Below are positions 6,358 through 6,480 of a stretch of DNA of 6,480 bases, piece by piece. The first letter of the stretch is position 1; every line of letters starts with the position of its first letter. The notes under the pieces are model-generated. The model did no database searches. It was not told the origin of the DNA and saw only the letters and a list, made by a program, of their open reading frames with translations. Made by a program: the position numbers and the translations under genes. Location: positions 1 through 6,480 of the forward strand of contig CALBSW010000124.1 of NCBI GenBank assembly GCA_937967465.1, written 5' to 3'. The DNA comes from an uncultured Flavobacteriales bacterium. GTDB lineage: Bacteria > Bacteroidota > Bacteroidia > Flavobacteriales_D > Sanyastnellaceae.

Positions 6358-6480
6358 TCAGGCGAGGGTGGCGACGCTGAAGGTGAGGGCGTGACCGCGG
6401 ACCTTCACGCGGTCGCCGTCGAGGTTGCAGTGCAGCTGGCCACGTCGGGCGGAGCGTTGCTCGGCCGAGAATGCCGTCTG
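6358..6480 (-). CDS. Probable PhzF-family isomerase, C-terminal 40 residues only
   Basis: An open frame enters from the right edge and ends at TGA (complement of 6358-6360). The 40 visible residues include SAEQRSARRGQLHCNLDGDR, then VKVRGHALTF, ending SVATLA. This matches the usual PhzF-family C-terminus: a Q-x-S-x-R-x-G-x-L segment, a short strand, GDRV, then a closing strand of the form (I/V)xGxA. PhzF-like proteins share a diaminopimelate-epimerase-like fold, and most are isomerases of unknown substrate; the name does not imply phenazine synthesis here. The catalytic Glu lies in the missing N-terminal half, so activity cannot be judged. The gene is upstream of, and on the same strand as, the sulfotransferase gene. 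Confidence 0.65.
   Translation of the reverse strand, partial: QTAFSAEQRSARRGQLHCNLDGDRVKVRGHALTFSVATLA

Overview
This 6.5-kb stretch of GC-rich DNA (roughly 60% GC by eye) is most plausibly chromosomal DNA of a Bacteroidota bacterium, possibly a GC-rich marine or sludge-type member. The evidence is circumstantial: the start sites lack strong Shine-Dalgarno sequences, and the gene families are ones common in that phylum (secreted FAS1 repeats joined to a cupredoxin-like domain, a GH2 beta-mannosidase lipoprotein, a GT4 transferase with an NKIFQYMAYG-type motif). No rRNA, tRNA, CRISPR array, insertion sequence or phage gene was seen.

Layout, left to right. (1) 1-1084, minus strand, open at the left edge: a secreted protein with a signal peptide, a cupredoxin-like domain and at least two FAS1 (fasciclin) domains. 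The FAS1 domains are encoded by a 423-bp tandem DNA repeat. (2) A short AT-richer divergent gap leads to a plus-strand GH2 beta-mannosidase with a lipoprotein-like signal peptide (1251-3779). (3) Convergent with it, and overlapping its last 17 bases, is a minus-strand thioredoxin/redoxin-family protein with a CNHC active site (3763-4323). (4) Divergent from that is a plus-strand GT4 glycosyltransferase (4407-5582). (5) Convergent with the transferase, overlapping by 15 bases, is a minus-strand PAPS-dependent-type sulfotransferase (5568-6284). (6) At the right edge, on the minus strand, are the last 40 codons of a probable PhzF-family isomerase (6358-6480).

The genes alternate in direction and do not form one obvious operon. 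The only same-strand neighbours are the PhzF-like gene and the sulfotransferase, 73 bp apart. Three products concern carbohydrate or surface chemistry: the mannosidase degrades mannosides in the envelope, the GT4 enzyme builds a glycan, and the sulfotransferase may modify one. A shared pathway is only an inference. I see no convincing new multi-gene system. The most interesting item is the FAS1 protein: its cupredoxin domain appears to have lost the copper-ligand loop and carries an acidic loop resembling half of a thrombospondin-type-3 calcium motif. It is followed by recently duplicated FAS1 repeats.
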